Assembly (NCBI GenBank): GCA_019244295.1
Contig: JAFASX010000009.1
Location: 31,810-95,809 of the forward strand
From: Pseudonocardia sp.
GTDB taxonomy: Bacteria; Actinomycetota; Actinomycetes; Mycobacteriales; Pseudonocardiaceae
Length of the DNA stretch: 64,000 nucleotides
Direction: 5' to 3'
Shown piece by piece: positions 7,800-17,851 of the stretch. Below the pieces are notes generated by a model, which saw only the letters and a list, made by a program, of their open reading frames with translations, made no database searches and was not told the DNA's origin. A program made the translations under genes and the position numbers. The first letter of the stretch is position 1. Every line of letters starts with the position of its first letter.

Positions 7800-9242
7800 A
7801 TGGGTATCCTTTCGAGCTCGGAGCTGGTCGAGCGGGCGCTAGAGATCCCTGGCAAGGACACCGTCGGGCGAGTGGTGCTGGCCACCGAATCCAGCGAAGT
7901 GGCGCTGCGGTGGGCGAACAGCACGATGACCACCAACGGGCACAGCACCGTAGTGAGTTGGACAGTGATCTCGCTGGTGCGCCTGGGTGATGCTCCCGGC
8001 GCGGTAGGCACTGGCGTGGTCAGCTCGTCGGCGCTGGTCACCGATCTGGCTCAGATCCAAGACGCGGTCATCGCCAGCGAGGCGGTTGCCCGGCAAGCCG
8101 GGCCGGCCCGAGACGTGATCGGGCTGCCGGAGCCGAGCGACGAAAACGGCGTGGGCTGGGCGGAGCCCGCCGGGCAGACCTCGATCAAGGTGTTCGACCG
8201 CCTCGCCGAGCAGCTGGGCGAGGCTTTCGCCAGTGCGCGCGGCGGGCATCTGATGCCCCGCGTGCTCTACGGGTTTGCCAGCCACGAAGTCGCCACTACC
8301 TGGCTGGGCACCTCGGCCGGAGTGCGGCGCAGGTGGGTCCAGCCGATCGGGTCGGTGGAGTTGAACGCCAAGTCGGCCGATTTGACCCGGTCGGCATGGG
8401 CTGGTCGTTCCGTGGCGACGCCGGAGGATTTCGCTGCCCTCGACGTGATCGGGCTCGACGCCGAGCTGGTCGATCGGCTCGGCTGGGGCCAGCGCCGGGT
8501 TGAGCTGCCGGCCGGACGTTACCCGACGATTCTGCCGCCGGCTGCCGTGGCCGATCTGATGATCTACATGTGCTGGGAGATGGCCGGGCGGCCCGCGTGT
8601 GAGGGACGCAGCGCCTTCTCCGCGCCGCCGGACTCCGGTCGACCGACTCGGGTCGGTGAGCGGCTCAGCGCACTGCCTCTGAGTTTGACCAGCGATCCCA
8701 ACGCGGGGAACGGGCTGGCCTGTGCTCCGTTCCTGGTCACAACGCAGTCCAGCGACGAGATCAGCGTCTTCGACAACGGCGCGCGGCTGGGAAAGGTGAA
8801 CTGGGTCGCCGAGGGAGTGCTGAGCGCGCTGGCGTACCCCAGGGCGGCGGCCGCCGAGCTGGGCACCGAATTCGCCGCGCCGCCTTCGAACTTGATATTG
8901 ACTGGTGGCTCGGACGCTTCGCTTGCGGACCTGGTGGCCGGTACTGAGCGTGTGCTGCTGCCGACTTGCCTGTGGTACATCCGCTTAGTTGATCCCGCCA
9001 CCCTGTTGCTTACCGGCCTGACCCGGGACGGCGTCTATCTGGTCGAGCGAGGTGAGGTGGTTGGTGAGGTGAACAATTTTCGGTTCAATGAGTCGCCGCT
9101 GGATCTCCTGCGTCGTGTGTCGGCTGTCACAAAGACCGAGCGCGCGCTGCCGAGGGAGTTCAAGGACGAGTTCACCCTGACCGCGATGCCGTCGGTGCTG
9201 GTGCCCGACTTCAACATGTCCTCGGTGAGTAAAGCGAACTAG
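7800..9242 (+). CDS. TldD/PmbA family metalloprotease partner, TldE/PmbA-type
   Basis: 480 residues of the PmbA/TldD fold without the HExxxH motif, as expected for the non-catalytic TldE/PmbA subunit. Recognisable segments are the N-terminal SELVERALEIP-, the VLYGFASHEVATTWLGTSAGVRRR region, and the C-terminal VNNFRFNESPLDLLRRV block, which in this family closes the barrel and is followed by a PSVLVPDFNMSSVSKAN tail. The ATG directly follows the tldD stop codon, so the two subunits are made in step. Expected to act in the cytoplasm as a complex with the preceding gene product. Confidence 0.88.
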   Translation: MGILSSSELVERALEIPGKDTVGRVVLATESSEVALRWANSTMTTNGHSTVVSWTVISLVRLGDAPGAVGTGVVSSSALVTDLAQIQDAVIASEAVARQAGPARDVIGLPEPSDENGVGWAEPAGQTSIKVFDRLAEQLGEAFASARGGHLMPRVLYGFASHEVATTWLGTSAGVRRRWVQPIGSVELNAKSADLTRSAWAGRSVATPEDFAALDVIGLDAELVDRLGWGQRRVELPAGRYPTILPPAAVADLMIYMCWEMAGRPACEGRSAFSAPPDSGRPTRVGERLSALPLSLTSDPNAGNGLACAPFLVTTQSSDEISVFDNGARLGKVNWVAEGVLSALAYPRAAAAELGTEFAAPPSNLILTGGSDASLADLVAGTERVLLPTCLWYIRLVDPATLLLTGLTRDGVYLVERGEVVGEVNNFRFNESPLDLLRRVSAVTKTERALPREFKDEFTLTAMPSVLVPDFNMSSVSKAN

Positions 9243-9487
9243 CAGCTATAGCTAATGATTTTACGCTCCGCGTTACTGGAGAACGTCGGCTGAATCGATC
9301 CGCTGGATCGCTTCTGTGAGTGATATGACAGTCACTTGGCGCTGTGGCGAGCTAGCTCTACCGCTAGCCTGGGCGACACACATTTTTCGGTAGCGCACCC
9401 GGGGCTCCTTGCAGTTGCCGCGGGTGCGTGCAGCCATTCCGCAAGACGGTTTGGCCACCGAGCTAGTGACCTAGGAGAGGCTACGAA

Positions 9488-11317
9488 ATGACCGTCCGCG
9501 CTGTGCCCGGGCTCGATGACGAAGCGCCTGTGTCTAATGCGCGTCTTTTGGCGTGGGTTGAGGAAGTTGCTGAACTCACCGCGCCGGATCGCGTCGTCTG
9601 GTGTGATGGTTCACCGGCCGAGTGGGAGCGGATGACTGACCAGTTGGTGGGCGCTGGCACGTTCGTTCGGCTCAATAAAGACAAGATGCCCAACTCGTTC
9701 TGGTGCGCGTCCGATCCTGAGGACGTGGCCAGAGTCGAGGAGCGCACCTTCATCTGCACCGCCAAGCGGGACGACGCTGGACCGACGAACAACTGGATGG
9801 ACCCCGTCGAGATGAAGATGACCCTGAAGGGTCTCTTCCGAGGCTGCATGCGTGGCCGGACCATGTACGTGATCCCGTTTTGCATGGGACCGGTGGGTGC
9901 GGATGATCCGAAGCTCGGTGTCGAGATCACCGACTCGAAGTACGTCGTCGTGTCTATGCAGATCATGACCCGGATGGGTCCTGATGTGCTGAAGCTGTTC
10001 GAGACCGAGGCCGGCGATCGCTTCGTGCCGTGTCTGCACTCGGTCGGTGTTCCGCTGGAGCCGGGCCAGGCAGACGTAGCATGGCCGTGCAACGCGACCA
10101 AGTACATCAGCCACTTCCCAGAGACTCGGGAGATCTGGAGTTTCGGTTCAGGTTATGGTGGCAACGCACTGCTGGGCAAGAAGTGTTATGCGTTGCGAGT
10201 TGCTTCAAACCTGGCGCATGACGAGGGTTGGCTGGCCGAACATATGCTGGTGCTCAAGCTGATCAGCCCGGAGGATAAGGCGTACTACATCGCGGCCGCT
10301 TTCCCATCGGCATGCGGTAAGACCAACCTGGCCATGCTGCAGCCGACCCTCCCGGGCTGGCGGGCGGAGACCGTCGGCGACGACATCGCCTGGATGCGGT
10401 TCGGCTCGGATGGCCGGCTCTACGCAACCAACCCCGAGTCCGGGTTCTTCGGGGTCGCGCCGGGTACGAATTGGTCGACCAACCCAAACGCCATGAAGAC
10501 CATCGAGCGGGGAAATTCGCTGTTCACTAACGTGGCCCTCACCGATGACGGGGACGTGTGGTGGGAAGGACTTGAGGGCGACCCGCAACACCTGACATCG
10601 TGGGCCGGCCAAGACTGGACGCCTGAGTCGGGCGCGCCCGCCGCGCATCCGAACTCGCGCTACACGACGCCTATCGCGCAGTGTCCGGTGATCGCTCCAG
10701 AATGGGATGACCCTAATGGTGTGCCGATTTCCGCGATTATCTTCGGTGGCCGTCGGGCGGACACCGTGCCGCTGGTGACCGAGTCCCGAGATTGGCGACA
10801 CGGTACATTCATCGGCGCTACTTTATCCAGCGAGAAGACCGCCGCCGCCGCTGGCAAAGTCGGCGTGGTGCGTCGGGACCCAATGGCCATGCTGCCGTTC
10901 TTGGGCTATCACGTCGGGGATTACCTCCAACACTGGATTGGCATCGGCCAGGGCGCCGATGCCAGCAAGCTGCCCCGAATCTTCTATGTCAACTGGTTCC
11001 GGCGTGGTGAGAACCGACGTTTCTTGTGGCCGGGCTTCGGTGAGAACAGTCGGGTGCTCAAGTGGATGATCGAACGCATCGAGGGTGTCGCGTCGGCCGT
11101 TGAGACGCCGATCGGATACGTGCCGACCGCGGCACATCTCGATTTGTCCGGGTTGGACACGCCGGCCGAGGATGTGGACGCCGCTTTAGCATTCGATGCA
11201 GCCGAGTGGAAGGCCGAGCTGCCGCTCATCGAGGAGTGGTTCGCCCAGATCGGCGACCGGCTGCCCAGCTCGATGCGCGATGAGTTGGACGCGCTGCGTC
11301 AGCGGCTCGAGGCCTGA
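9488..11317 (+). CDS. pckG: Phosphoenolpyruvate carboxykinase (GTP-dependent)
   Basis: 609 residues, full length for the GTP-using class. It interconverts oxaloacetate and phosphoenolpyruvate with GTP in gluconeogenesis and anaplerosis. Visible: the kinase P-loop [12 protein letters not shown] (about 272-283), [10 protein letters not shown] with metal-ligand Asp residues, [41 protein letters not shown] with nucleotide-binding residues, and YVIPFCMGP in the N-terminal half. A strong ribosome binding site (AGGAGAGG) precedes the ATG. The 245 bases upstream hold no gene and presumably carry the promoter. Confidence 0.97.
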   Translation: MTVRAVPGLDDEAPVSNARLLAWVEEVAELTAPDRVVWCDGSPAEWERMTDQLVGAGTFVRLNKDKMPNSFWCASDPEDVARVEERTFICTAKRDDAGPTNNWMDPVEMKMTLKGLFRGCMRGRTMYVIPFCMGPVGADDPKLGVEITDSKYVVVSMQIMTRMGPDVLKLFETEAGDRFVPCLHSVGVPLEPGQADVAWPCNATKYISHFPETREIWSFGSGYGGNALLGKKCYALRVASNLAHDEGWLAEHMLVLKLISPEDKAYYIAAAFPSACGKTNLAMLQPTLPGWRAETVGDDIAWMRFGSDGRLYATNPESGFFGVAPGTNWSTNPNAMKTIERGNSLFTNVALTDDGDVWWEGLEGDPQHLTSWAGQDWTPESGAPAAHPNSRYTTPIAQCPVIAPEWDDPNGVPISAIIFGGRRADTVPLVTESRDWRHGTFIGATLSSEKTAAAAGKVGVVRRDPMAMLPFLGYHVGDYLQHWIGIGQGADASKLPRIFYVNWFRRGENRRFLWPGFGENSRVLKWMIERIEGVASAVETPIGYVPTAAHLDLSGLDTPAEDVDAALAFDAAEWKAELPLIEEWFAQIGDRLPSSMRDELDALRQRLEA

Positions 11318-11352
11318 CTCCCATCGTCCCGTTCCCGAGTAGCCTGCGCCAG

Positions 11353-12294
11353 GTGTTGCGCTGGCTGCTGGTGACCGTGCTACTCGGCGTCATCGGGATG
11401 CTGGCCGGTACCGGTACGGCCTGGGCGCACGCTGGAGGGCTGACCTCGTCCAGCAACGAGCCCGCGGTGCTGGGCCTTCAGCCGCCAGTACCGGGGCTGG
11501 ACGTGCGGGTGGTCGAGTTCGGTGCCCGGATTCGGTTGACCAACCACACCGGTGCGCGGGTAGCTGTGGTGCCGCCTCCCGGGACTGTGATCAACTTGCT
11601 GCCGGTTGTGGCACCCGGCATGGCCGGCCTATGGTCCGATCCCCGAATCGCTGAGGCCGCGGCTCGGCCCCGCCCTCCGGATGACCGATTGGCTTGGCGG
11701 ATCCCGCTGCTGGTCGGGGACGCTCCGGTCACCGTGCTGGGCGAGCAGCGTTGGCCGCCACCACCGCCCGCTGGGCTGTGGTGGCTGCTCACCGCGTTGG
11801 CTGTGGCGGCGCCAGCGGTCCTAGTAGCGCTGGGCAGCCGCGACCAGAGCGAGGAGCAGCGAGCCGGGTGGAGCCTTGGCGCCCGGATCGTGTTGGCCGC
11901 CGCCACCCTGATACTGATTAGCGCGCACGTCATACACATCCTCGGTTCGGCTCTGGTGCCAGCCGAGGGTGCGCTGGTCTGGGTGTTCCTGAGCGCCGCC
12001 GGGTTCGCCGTCCTCGGGTGGCCGATCGGGCTGGTTGGGGTGTACACCACGCTGCGCGGCCAGCCGGCTGGTCCGCTGCTGTGCCTGGTGACGGGCACCC
12101 TGATCGCCGTCATCATCAGCCCGGCTGACATATTCAGCTTCCATGACGCGGTCGTTCCCTTCGCCTGGGGCGCGGACTTCGATCGGGCTCTCATCGTGCT
12201 GAATGTGGGCGGGGGGCTCGGTGTGGTTTGCGCGGCCACCATCCTGATGCGCCGTGCCCCGGTCCCGGTCGCCGCGGAGGAACCGTGCGTATGA
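11353..12294 (+). CDS. Membrane protein with signal peptide and periplasmic N-terminal domain
   Basis: 313 residues beginning at GTG or the following TTG. A signal peptide (LRWLLVTVLLGVIGMLAGTGTAWA) precedes an extracytoplasmic domain of about 110 residues starting AHAGGLTSSSNEP, rich in Pro and beta-type sequence, followed by about five hydrophobic helices (from LWWLLTALAVAAPAVLVAL to VLNVGGGLGVVCAATILM). Family not identified with certainty; an N-terminal AHA after cleavage is reminiscent of periplasmic metal-binding proteins but no metal motif is proven. Its stop codon overlaps the start of the next membrane protein gene (ATGA), so both probably act together. Confidence 0.7.
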   Translation: MLRWLLVTVLLGVIGMLAGTGTAWAHAGGLTSSSNEPAVLGLQPPVPGLDVRVVEFGARIRLTNHTGARVAVVPPPGTVINLLPVVAPGMAGLWSDPRIAEAAARPRPPDDRLAWRIPLLVGDAPVTVLGEQRWPPPPPAGLWWLLTALAVAAPAVLVALGSRDQSEEQRAGWSLGARIVLAAATLILISAHVIHILGSALVPAEGALVWVFLSAAGFAVLGWPIGLVGVYTTLRGQPAGPLLCLVTGTLIAVIISPADIFSFHDAVVPFAWGADFDRALIVLNVGGGLGVVCAATILMRRAPVPVAAEEPCV

Positions 12295-13595
12295 TCTCCT
12301 CGTGCCGGTGGCTGGCGCACGGTATCGGTGGGCGAACTGATCTGCCGCTGCCCCCCGAGCTCGTGCTGCAGGCGGGTGGGTTCGTCGTGTTGGTGTCGTT
12401 CCTCGCGGTCGGTCTGCTCTGGCGCCAGCCTCGGTTTCAGGCCTACGCGCCCGGGGTGGCGTTGCCGACCGTCATCCAGCGGCTGGCGAACAGCGCGGGC
12501 GCCAGGATGGCTGTGCGCGGGCTGGCTCTCGCTTTGTTGACCTACCTGCTTGTGCTGGCGTTCACGGGTCCCGGCGACCCGAACCTCAATCCCGTGCCCC
12601 GGGCGCTGTACGTGCTGGCGTGGGTGGGGATGGTACCTGCGTCGCTGCTGCTCGGGCCGGTGTGGCGGATGTTCAACCCACTGCGCGCGCTGCATGCGGG
12701 CCTGTGCACCGTGCTGCGGGTGCCCGCCGGCGGCTGGCGGCGCCCACCGGATGTCTGCGGTTACTGGCCGGCCGCGGCGGGGCTCGCGGTGTTCGTGTGG
12801 TTGGAGCTCGTGCCAGCCGACCGGGCCGACCCGCCGGTGGATGGTGTGTTCCTGCTCAGCTACGCGGTCGTGGTCACGGCGGCCGCCGTGTGCTTCGGCG
12901 CAGCCTGGTTCGATCGAGGTGACCCGTTCGAGGTGTACTCGTCGTTGATCGCGAGCTTGGCGCCGATCGGGCGGCGACCGGACGGCGTTGTGGTGTTGCG
13001 CAACCCGCTGCGTGGCCTGGCGGCCGTGCCGGCTGGCCCCGGTTTGGTCGCCGTGCTTGTTGTCTGGTGGGGCTCCACGGTGTTTGACGGGATTTCCGGG
13101 ACTACTTGGTGGGCCACGGTGACCCAGCGCGTGACCCGCGCGCTGCCGGTGTCGGTGCCGCTGTTGGCGAGCGCGGTGCTGGTGGCGTTGATCGCGTTGG
13201 TCGCGGTGAGCTACCGCTTGGCCACCGGCCGGCTGGCCGGGACGCTGGTGAGCAGCCTCGTGCCGATCGCGGTCGGCTACACGCTGGCGCATTACGCGTC
13301 ATTGCTGATCGTGGAAGGCCCGCGCGGAGTGGCCCAGCTGGTCGACGCCCAGCTAAGCCCGATCAGCCCGGTGCCGCTGGTGGTCGCGATGATCCAGGTG
13401 AGCGCGATCCTGGTCGGTCACGTGGTGGCGGTGGTGGCGGCGCACGACCGAGTCGTCGGCCTGGACGGCGGCAACAGCGGCGGCTGCGACGCTAGCGAAC
13501 GGGTGGCTAGCCGTCGACTAGCCGAGCAGGTGCCGCTCGTTTTACTCATGGTCGTTTACACCATGATCGGTCTTTACCTTCTTGTGATCGCTTGA
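12291..13595 (+). CDS. Polytopic membrane protein (resembles proteins annotated as fenitrothion hydrolase FedB-like)
   Basis: 434 residues from ATG 12291, chosen because GGAGG lies 10 bases upstream and the ATG overlaps the previous stop. About ten hydrophobic segments alternate with short loops. Conserved-looking loop residues: GPVWRMFNPLRALHAG, AWFDRGDPFEVYSSLIA, LRNPLRGLAA, and AHYASLLIVEG. Actinobacterial proteins of this type are often labelled fenitrothion hydrolase, but that label is weakly founded and I do not infer hydrolase activity. Encoded with the preceding secreted/membrane protein; function unknown. Confidence 0.65.
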   Translation: MISSCRWLAHGIGGRTDLPLPPELVLQAGGFVVLVSFLAVGLLWRQPRFQAYAPGVALPTVIQRLANSAGARMAVRGLALALLTYLLVLAFTGPGDPNLNPVPRALYVLAWVGMVPASLLLGPVWRMFNPLRALHAGLCTVLRVPAGGWRRPPDVCGYWPAAAGLAVFVWLELVPADRADPPVDGVFLLSYAVVVTAAAVCFGAAWFDRGDPFEVYSSLIASLAPIGRRPDGVVVLRNPLRGLAAVPAGPGLVAVLVVWWGSTVFDGISGTTWWATVTQRVTRALPVSVPLLASAVLVALIALVAVSYRLATGRLAGTLVSSLVPIAVGYTLAHYASLLIVEGPRGVAQLVDAQLSPISPVPLVVAMIQVSAILVGHVVAVVAAHDRVVGLDGGNSGGCDASERVASRRLAEQVPLVLLMVVYTMIGLYLLVIA

Positions 13596-13669
13596 ACGAG
13601 CGAAAACGGGCACACTGACCCGGCGTTCTTTGCCGCCAGTCGGTAACACAGCGTAGGAGAACTGAGCAC

Positions 13670-13954
13670 GTGACCTCAACCTCACCGAGATCATCCCCCG
13701 CGAACGGCCCCAGGCCGAATGCCTGGAACCTGCTCCTGTTGGTGCCGTTCCTGACTTTGGTGACCCCGTGGTTCAACACCAGTGAGCCCCGGCTGTTCGG
13801 GGTGCCGTTCTTCTACTGGGGGCAGCTTGTGTTTGTGCCGGTTGGAGTGCTGTGCATCGCTGTGGTCTATGCCAAGAACCGGACTGAACGGGTGGTCCCG
13901 GTGGCCGGGGGCTCGGATCAGGTGGACGATCCTGGCGAAGGTACCACCCGATGA
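13670..13954 (+). CDS. DUF3311 small membrane protein, symporter accessory subunit
   Basis: 94 residues from GTG 13670, with GTAGGAG 10 bases upstream. Two transmembrane helices (NLLLLVPFLTLVTPWF and FFYWGQLVFVPVGVLCIAVVYA) flank the family-typical GVPFFYWGQL turn. DUF3311 proteins are encoded immediately before sodium:solute symporters, as here, where the symporter ATG overlaps this stop codon. It is probably a small subunit that stabilises or modulates the transporter in the membrane. Confidence 0.88.
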   Translation: MTSTSPRSSPANGPRPNAWNLLLLVPFLTLVTPWFNTSEPRLFGVPFFYWGQLVFVPVGVLCIAVVYAKNRTERVVPVAGGSDQVDDPGEGTTR

Positions 13955-15609
13955 TCGAGTGGGTGCAGCTGAGTGTCTTCACCGTGCTGTTCGCTGTGGT
14001 CACTGTCTTGGGGTTCGTGGCATCGCGATGGCGGCGGGCCAGGCTGGACCATCTGGACGAGTGGGGCCTCGGCGGACGCGGGTTCGGGTCGTGGGTCACC
14101 TGGTTTCTGGTCGGTGGTGATCTGTACACGGCGTACACGTTTGTCGCCGTGCCCACGCTGCTGTTCAGCGCCGGCGCGACCGGATTCTTCGCCCTGCCCA
14201 ACACCGTGATCTTCTACCCGTTGATCTTTCTACCGGTGCAGCGAATGTGGTCGGTATCGAGAGTGCATGGCTACGTCACCCCTGCCGATTTCGTGCGCGG
14301 CCGATACGACAGCCCGTTGCTGGCCCTCTTGGTCGCGCTGACCGGCGTCGTCGCGACCATGCCGTACATCGCGCTGCAACTTGTCGGGCTGGAAGCGGTG
14401 CTGCGCACCATGGGCCTCAACGGGACAGGCTTGCTCGGGCACCTGCCGCTGTTGATCGCGTTTGTGATTCTCGCGCTTTATACTTACCAGTCCGGCTTGC
14501 GCGCGCCAGCGTTGATCGCCTTCGTCAAGGACATACTGATCTATCTGGTCATCCTGGTCGCGGTGGTGTACTTGCCGGCAAAGCTCGGTGGCTGGGAAGT
14601 GATCTTCGGCGCGGCCGGGAAGAAGCTAGCCACCCCGAACCCAGCGACCGGTCAACCCACCGGTTCGGTGCTGTTGACCTCGACCAACCAGCTGCAGTAC
14701 GTCACGCTGGCGCTCGGTTCGGCACTCGCGTTATTCCTCTACCCGCACACAGTGACCGGAGTGTTGGCTTCCCGGAGCCGAGACGTGCTCAAGCGGAACA
14801 TGATTGCGTTGCCGGCCTACTCGCTGTTGCTTGGTCTGCTCGCGCTACTCGGTTACGTGGCGATCGCCGCCGGGGTCAAGCCGATCACGAACGGCGCCAC
14901 CGGCCGAGCGGACGCCAACACCGTGATACCGGTGCTGTTCGACAACCAGTTTGGTCCGATATTTGCCGGGGTCGCGTTCGCCGCGATCGGAATCGGTGCT
15001 CTGGTCCCGGCCGCGATCATGTCGATCGCGGCGGCGAACCTGTGGACTCGCAACATCTACAAAGAGTTCCTGCATCGCGACGCCACCCCGGCGCAGCAGG
15101 CCAAGCAGGCCAAAGTGGCCTCGCTGGTGGTGAAGTTCGGCGCGGTCGCGTTCCTCGTGTTCGTCGACCCGCAGTTTTCGATCGACCTGCAGCTGATCGG
15201 CGGCGTGATCATTCTCCAGACGCTGCCCGCTGTTGCCGTGGCTTTATATACCCGCTGGCTGCATCGCTGGGCATTGGTGGTCGGGTGGGTAGCCGGTATG
15301 GCATATGGGTTATTCCTGCTATACCAGATCCCGAATGTCGTGGCCAAGCGTGCGCACTTCGGCGGCTCAGCGCTGACCATGGACAAGTTGACGTTGCTTG
15401 GCTGGCATCCGTTCGCCGGTTCCAAGGTGCAGATCTACGTCGGGTTCGTCGCTCTGCTGGTAAACGTGGTGGCTGCGGTGTTGGTGACACCGATGTTACG
15501 GCGTACCGGGGCGTCCGCTGGGGTGGATGCCACGGCCGGGACGGACTATTACGCCGACGAGGCAAGCGGGCAGCTCGAGCCGGCCGCAACGGCCGCTCGC
15601 GGACACTGA
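13951..15609 (+). CDS. Sodium:solute symporter family protein (monocarboxylate-type)
   Basis: 552 residues, about 13 transmembrane helices, with the SSS-fold features GGRGFGSWVTWFLVGGDLYTAYTF (helix 1-2 region), VTPADFVRGRYDS and the late FAAIGIGALVPAAIMSIAAANLWTRNIYKEF block that is near universal in this family. Pairing with DUF3311 is typical of actinobacterial transporters for pyruvate, acetate or related monocarboxylates; the substrate is inferred from that pattern only. It overlaps the preceding gene by four bases and is therefore co-translated. The C-terminal tail is short and acidic. Confidence 0.88.
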   Translation: MIEWVQLSVFTVLFAVVTVLGFVASRWRRARLDHLDEWGLGGRGFGSWVTWFLVGGDLYTAYTFVAVPTLLFSAGATGFFALPNTVIFYPLIFLPVQRMWSVSRVHGYVTPADFVRGRYDSPLLALLVALTGVVATMPYIALQLVGLEAVLRTMGLNGTGLLGHLPLLIAFVILALYTYQSGLRAPALIAFVKDILIYLVILVAVVYLPAKLGGWEVIFGAAGKKLATPNPATGQPTGSVLLTSTNQLQYVTLALGSALALFLYPHTVTGVLASRSRDVLKRNMIALPAYSLLLGLLALLGYVAIAAGVKPITNGATGRADANTVIPVLFDNQFGPIFAGVAFAAIGIGALVPAAIMSIAAANLWTRNIYKEFLHRDATPAQQAKQAKVASLVVKFGAVAFLVFVDPQFSIDLQLIGGVIILQTLPAVAVALYTRWLHRWALVVGWVAGMAYGLFLLYQIPNVVAKRAHFGGSALTMDKLTLLGWHPFAGSKVQIYVGFVALLVNVVAAVLVTPMLRRTGASAGVDATAGTDYYADEASGQLEPAATAARGH

Positions 15610-15736
15610 AGCAAACAAAATTCCGCCGAAGCGGGCACAATGCTCCTTTTGGCGGAACGTTTGCCGCTCTTCTGGGATACACGATGTAGCCAGTGACCAG
15701 CGAACCCAAGGTCATCGTCAGCGGGAGGTGACAGGA

Positions 15737-17833
15737 GTGCTGCATCTCGGAGCATCGGAGCGATCTGGGCGTGCCGACGACCTTGTCGACGGGTTGTCCG
15801 TCAGGGCCGCCGAACTGGGTGAACCGACGTTGGTCGCCGCCGTCGCGGAGATTCGGCGCCGCGGGGAGGCCACCGTGCTGCCGGTTGGCATACATCGGCT
15901 CGCCGATGTGATCAGTTCCGGGCCGGAGTCGGTCCCACCGGAGGCCAGGCAACCGATCAACAATCTTGTAGCCGCCGTGCAGTGCGTGCGTCGGTATCCG
16001 TGTGTGCTGCTGGACGCGGCCGACCCGGCCGCGGTTGCCAGAATGCTGGCCGCTCTGGTGGCGGACGGCCACCGGATGCTGGTCGCCGGTACCGATGCCG
16101 AGGAGCTGGCCACTGTGCGAGCCGCGCTCCCGGCCGAGGCCGGGAGCTTGTGTCTGGATGGCGAGTCGCCGTTGACCGCGACCGAGCAGCGCGAGCTGCG
16201 CGCTCTGCTGGTTACCTCGACACCGGACCGACGGGCCAGGCTGGGTCAGTTCCTGCCGGAGCCAGACCAAGTTCCGGATGCTGAGCTGGTGGCGCGGTTG
16301 TGTGAGGCTGCGGGTCACTCGCGGTACGCACCTAAGGATGGCGCTGAGCTGATCCCGGAATTGCTCGGCGAGCTGTCACCGGACCGATTGGCGGCGCTCG
16401 TCGAGACGGCCCAGCAGTGCGATGCGGCGGTCTCCGCGCTCAACCAGGACGGCCAGCAGCTCTGGGTTTGGGAACTGCTGGGGGGTCTGCTATTCGGGCG
16501 TTCCTGGCATATCTTCCAGCGTGTCCTCTCAGCGTGCACCGATGCCGTCGCGGCGGCCGAGACGCTGCGCGATGCCGGCGACCAGATAGCGATTGTGGGC
16601 GCGGTGTCACCCGAAGAGATCGATCATCTGCGGCGCTACGCGGACTTCCTGGATGCCGGCGGCCGATCTCGTTCGTACTTCCGATCCGCGCCACAGCGCG
16701 CGGTGGAGCCGGCCCTGCGTCACTTGCGGCTGGGCGACGCGTCGCTGAAGGACTCCACGGCACTGCGGCAGGCGCTGGCCTTGATCGAGCTGAACGAAGC
16801 TATCGAACGAATTGGGGCCGACTGTCGACAGCTCGGCATACCCGCGCCACCGGACATTCCGGCGGTGAAGGCATTGAAGGGCCGGCTCGATCTTGTCCGG
16901 GCCGCGGTGTGCGCGGTCGAGGCGTTACGGCGCGAGGTGCTGTTCATCCACCCAAGCAGCCCGGTGTCGATGCCGGACATGCAGACCACCGAGGCGGTTG
17001 TCCGGGCGATCCTGTCCAGTCGTAACGCCAGCGAGATGACCGCCGCCCGCCGGCAGCTGGTCGAGCTGGCCGAGAAGCTGGCTTCGGCGCTGCCTGAGCC
17101 GCGGAATACTGACTGGCAGGTCACTGAAAGCGCGGACGGTGTCCCGCCCCCAATCGTCGCTCCAGAATGCCACCATGTGCTGCGCGCCCTGCGGGACATC
17201 GAACTGGCCGACTACCTCTACGGGCTGTACGCGTTGGCCGGAGCCCGGCGTGAGCTGGCTGACGAGCAGCGGATGGCCCAGTTGCTGGAGCGGCTCCGAT
17301 CGGCCGCTCCAGGTGTCGCCGAGGCCTGGCGGCGCACCGAAGGACTGACGTTCGCCCCTGGGACTATCCGGTTCCAACCGGTACACGAGCTGCTCGCCGC
17401 GCTGCCGGCGGCGGATGTCGCCGACGTGGTGCTCCTGCTTGGCGCCGATCGGCTGGACCCCGCGTACCTGGTCGTGACCGCCGCGGCACCGAGGGTGGTC
17501 GTGGCCGGCGCCGGCAGCTCCGCCGTCGCGGGCGAGTGGGTAGCGCCGTCCAGCCCATCCGGATCGAATCCCCAGCTCGGTGGCAAGGACGACACCGTGG
17601 TTACGGTGCTGCGCCGGGCGGCGGTTCCGGTCGTGCTGACCAAGGCGGCTGAGACAACCACGGAAACCAACACCTCCCCCGAGGTGGACAGCGCGCCGCT
17701 ACCGGCGTCGGTTCACGAGCCCGTTGTTGATTTCAGCTCGGCGCACCAGAGCGAGTACCGGGACAAGCCGGTTATTCCCACCCAGGCCGGCCCGCCCGTC
17801 ATCCCCACCAAGGAAAAGGAGCCCGCCGCCTGA
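15737..17833 (+). CDS. Large hypothetical protein, possible degenerate helicase-like architecture
   Basis: 698 residues from GTG 15737, chosen for the GGGAGG sequence eight bases upstream; an in-frame extension to 15527 would run back into the symporter gene and is unlikely. Mostly alpha-helical. The stretch RRELADEQRMAQLLERLRSAAPGVAEAWRRT followed by a Val/Leu-rich VADVVLLLGADRL (about 555-620) is reminiscent of large actinobacterial superfamily I helicase-type proteins, but there is no Walker A motif anywhere, so helicase activity is not supported. The last 80 residues are low complexity (Thr/Pro/Lys). I cannot name the family. Confidence 0.65.
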   Translation: MLHLGASERSGRADDLVDGLSVRAAELGEPTLVAAVAEIRRRGEATVLPVGIHRLADVISSGPESVPPEARQPINNLVAAVQCVRRYPCVLLDAADPAAVARMLAALVADGHRMLVAGTDAEELATVRAALPAEAGSLCLDGESPLTATEQRELRALLVTSTPDRRARLGQFLPEPDQVPDAELVARLCEAAGHSRYAPKDGAELIPELLGELSPDRLAALVETAQQCDAAVSALNQDGQQLWVWELLGGLLFGRSWHIFQRVLSACTDAVAAAETLRDAGDQIAIVGAVSPEEIDHLRRYADFLDAGGRSRSYFRSAPQRAVEPALRHLRLGDASLKDSTALRQALALIELNEAIERIGADCRQLGIPAPPDIPAVKALKGRLDLVRAAVCAVEALRREVLFIHPSSPVSMPDMQTTEAVVRAILSSRNASEMTAARRQLVELAEKLASALPEPRNTDWQVTESADGVPPPIVAPECHHVLRALRDIELADYLYGLYALAGARRELADEQRMAQLLERLRSAAPGVAEAWRRTEGLTFAPGTIRFQPVHELLAALPAADVADVVLLLGADRLDPAYLVVTAAAPRVVVAGAGSSAVAGEWVAPSSPSGSNPQLGGKDDTVVTVLRRAAVPVVLTKAAETTTETNTSPEVDSAPLPASVHEPVVDFSSAHQSEYRDKPVIPTQAGPPVIPTKEKEPAA

Positions 17834-17851
17834 CAGAGGTCGCTGACCGGA

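Noticed and set aside
11478..13292. A 604-codon minus-strand frame antisense to the two membrane protein genes
   Set aside because: Its composition (His, Gln, Arg, Pro) is typical of the non-coding strand of GC-rich genes and the plus-strand frames have proper membrane protein features and coupled starts.
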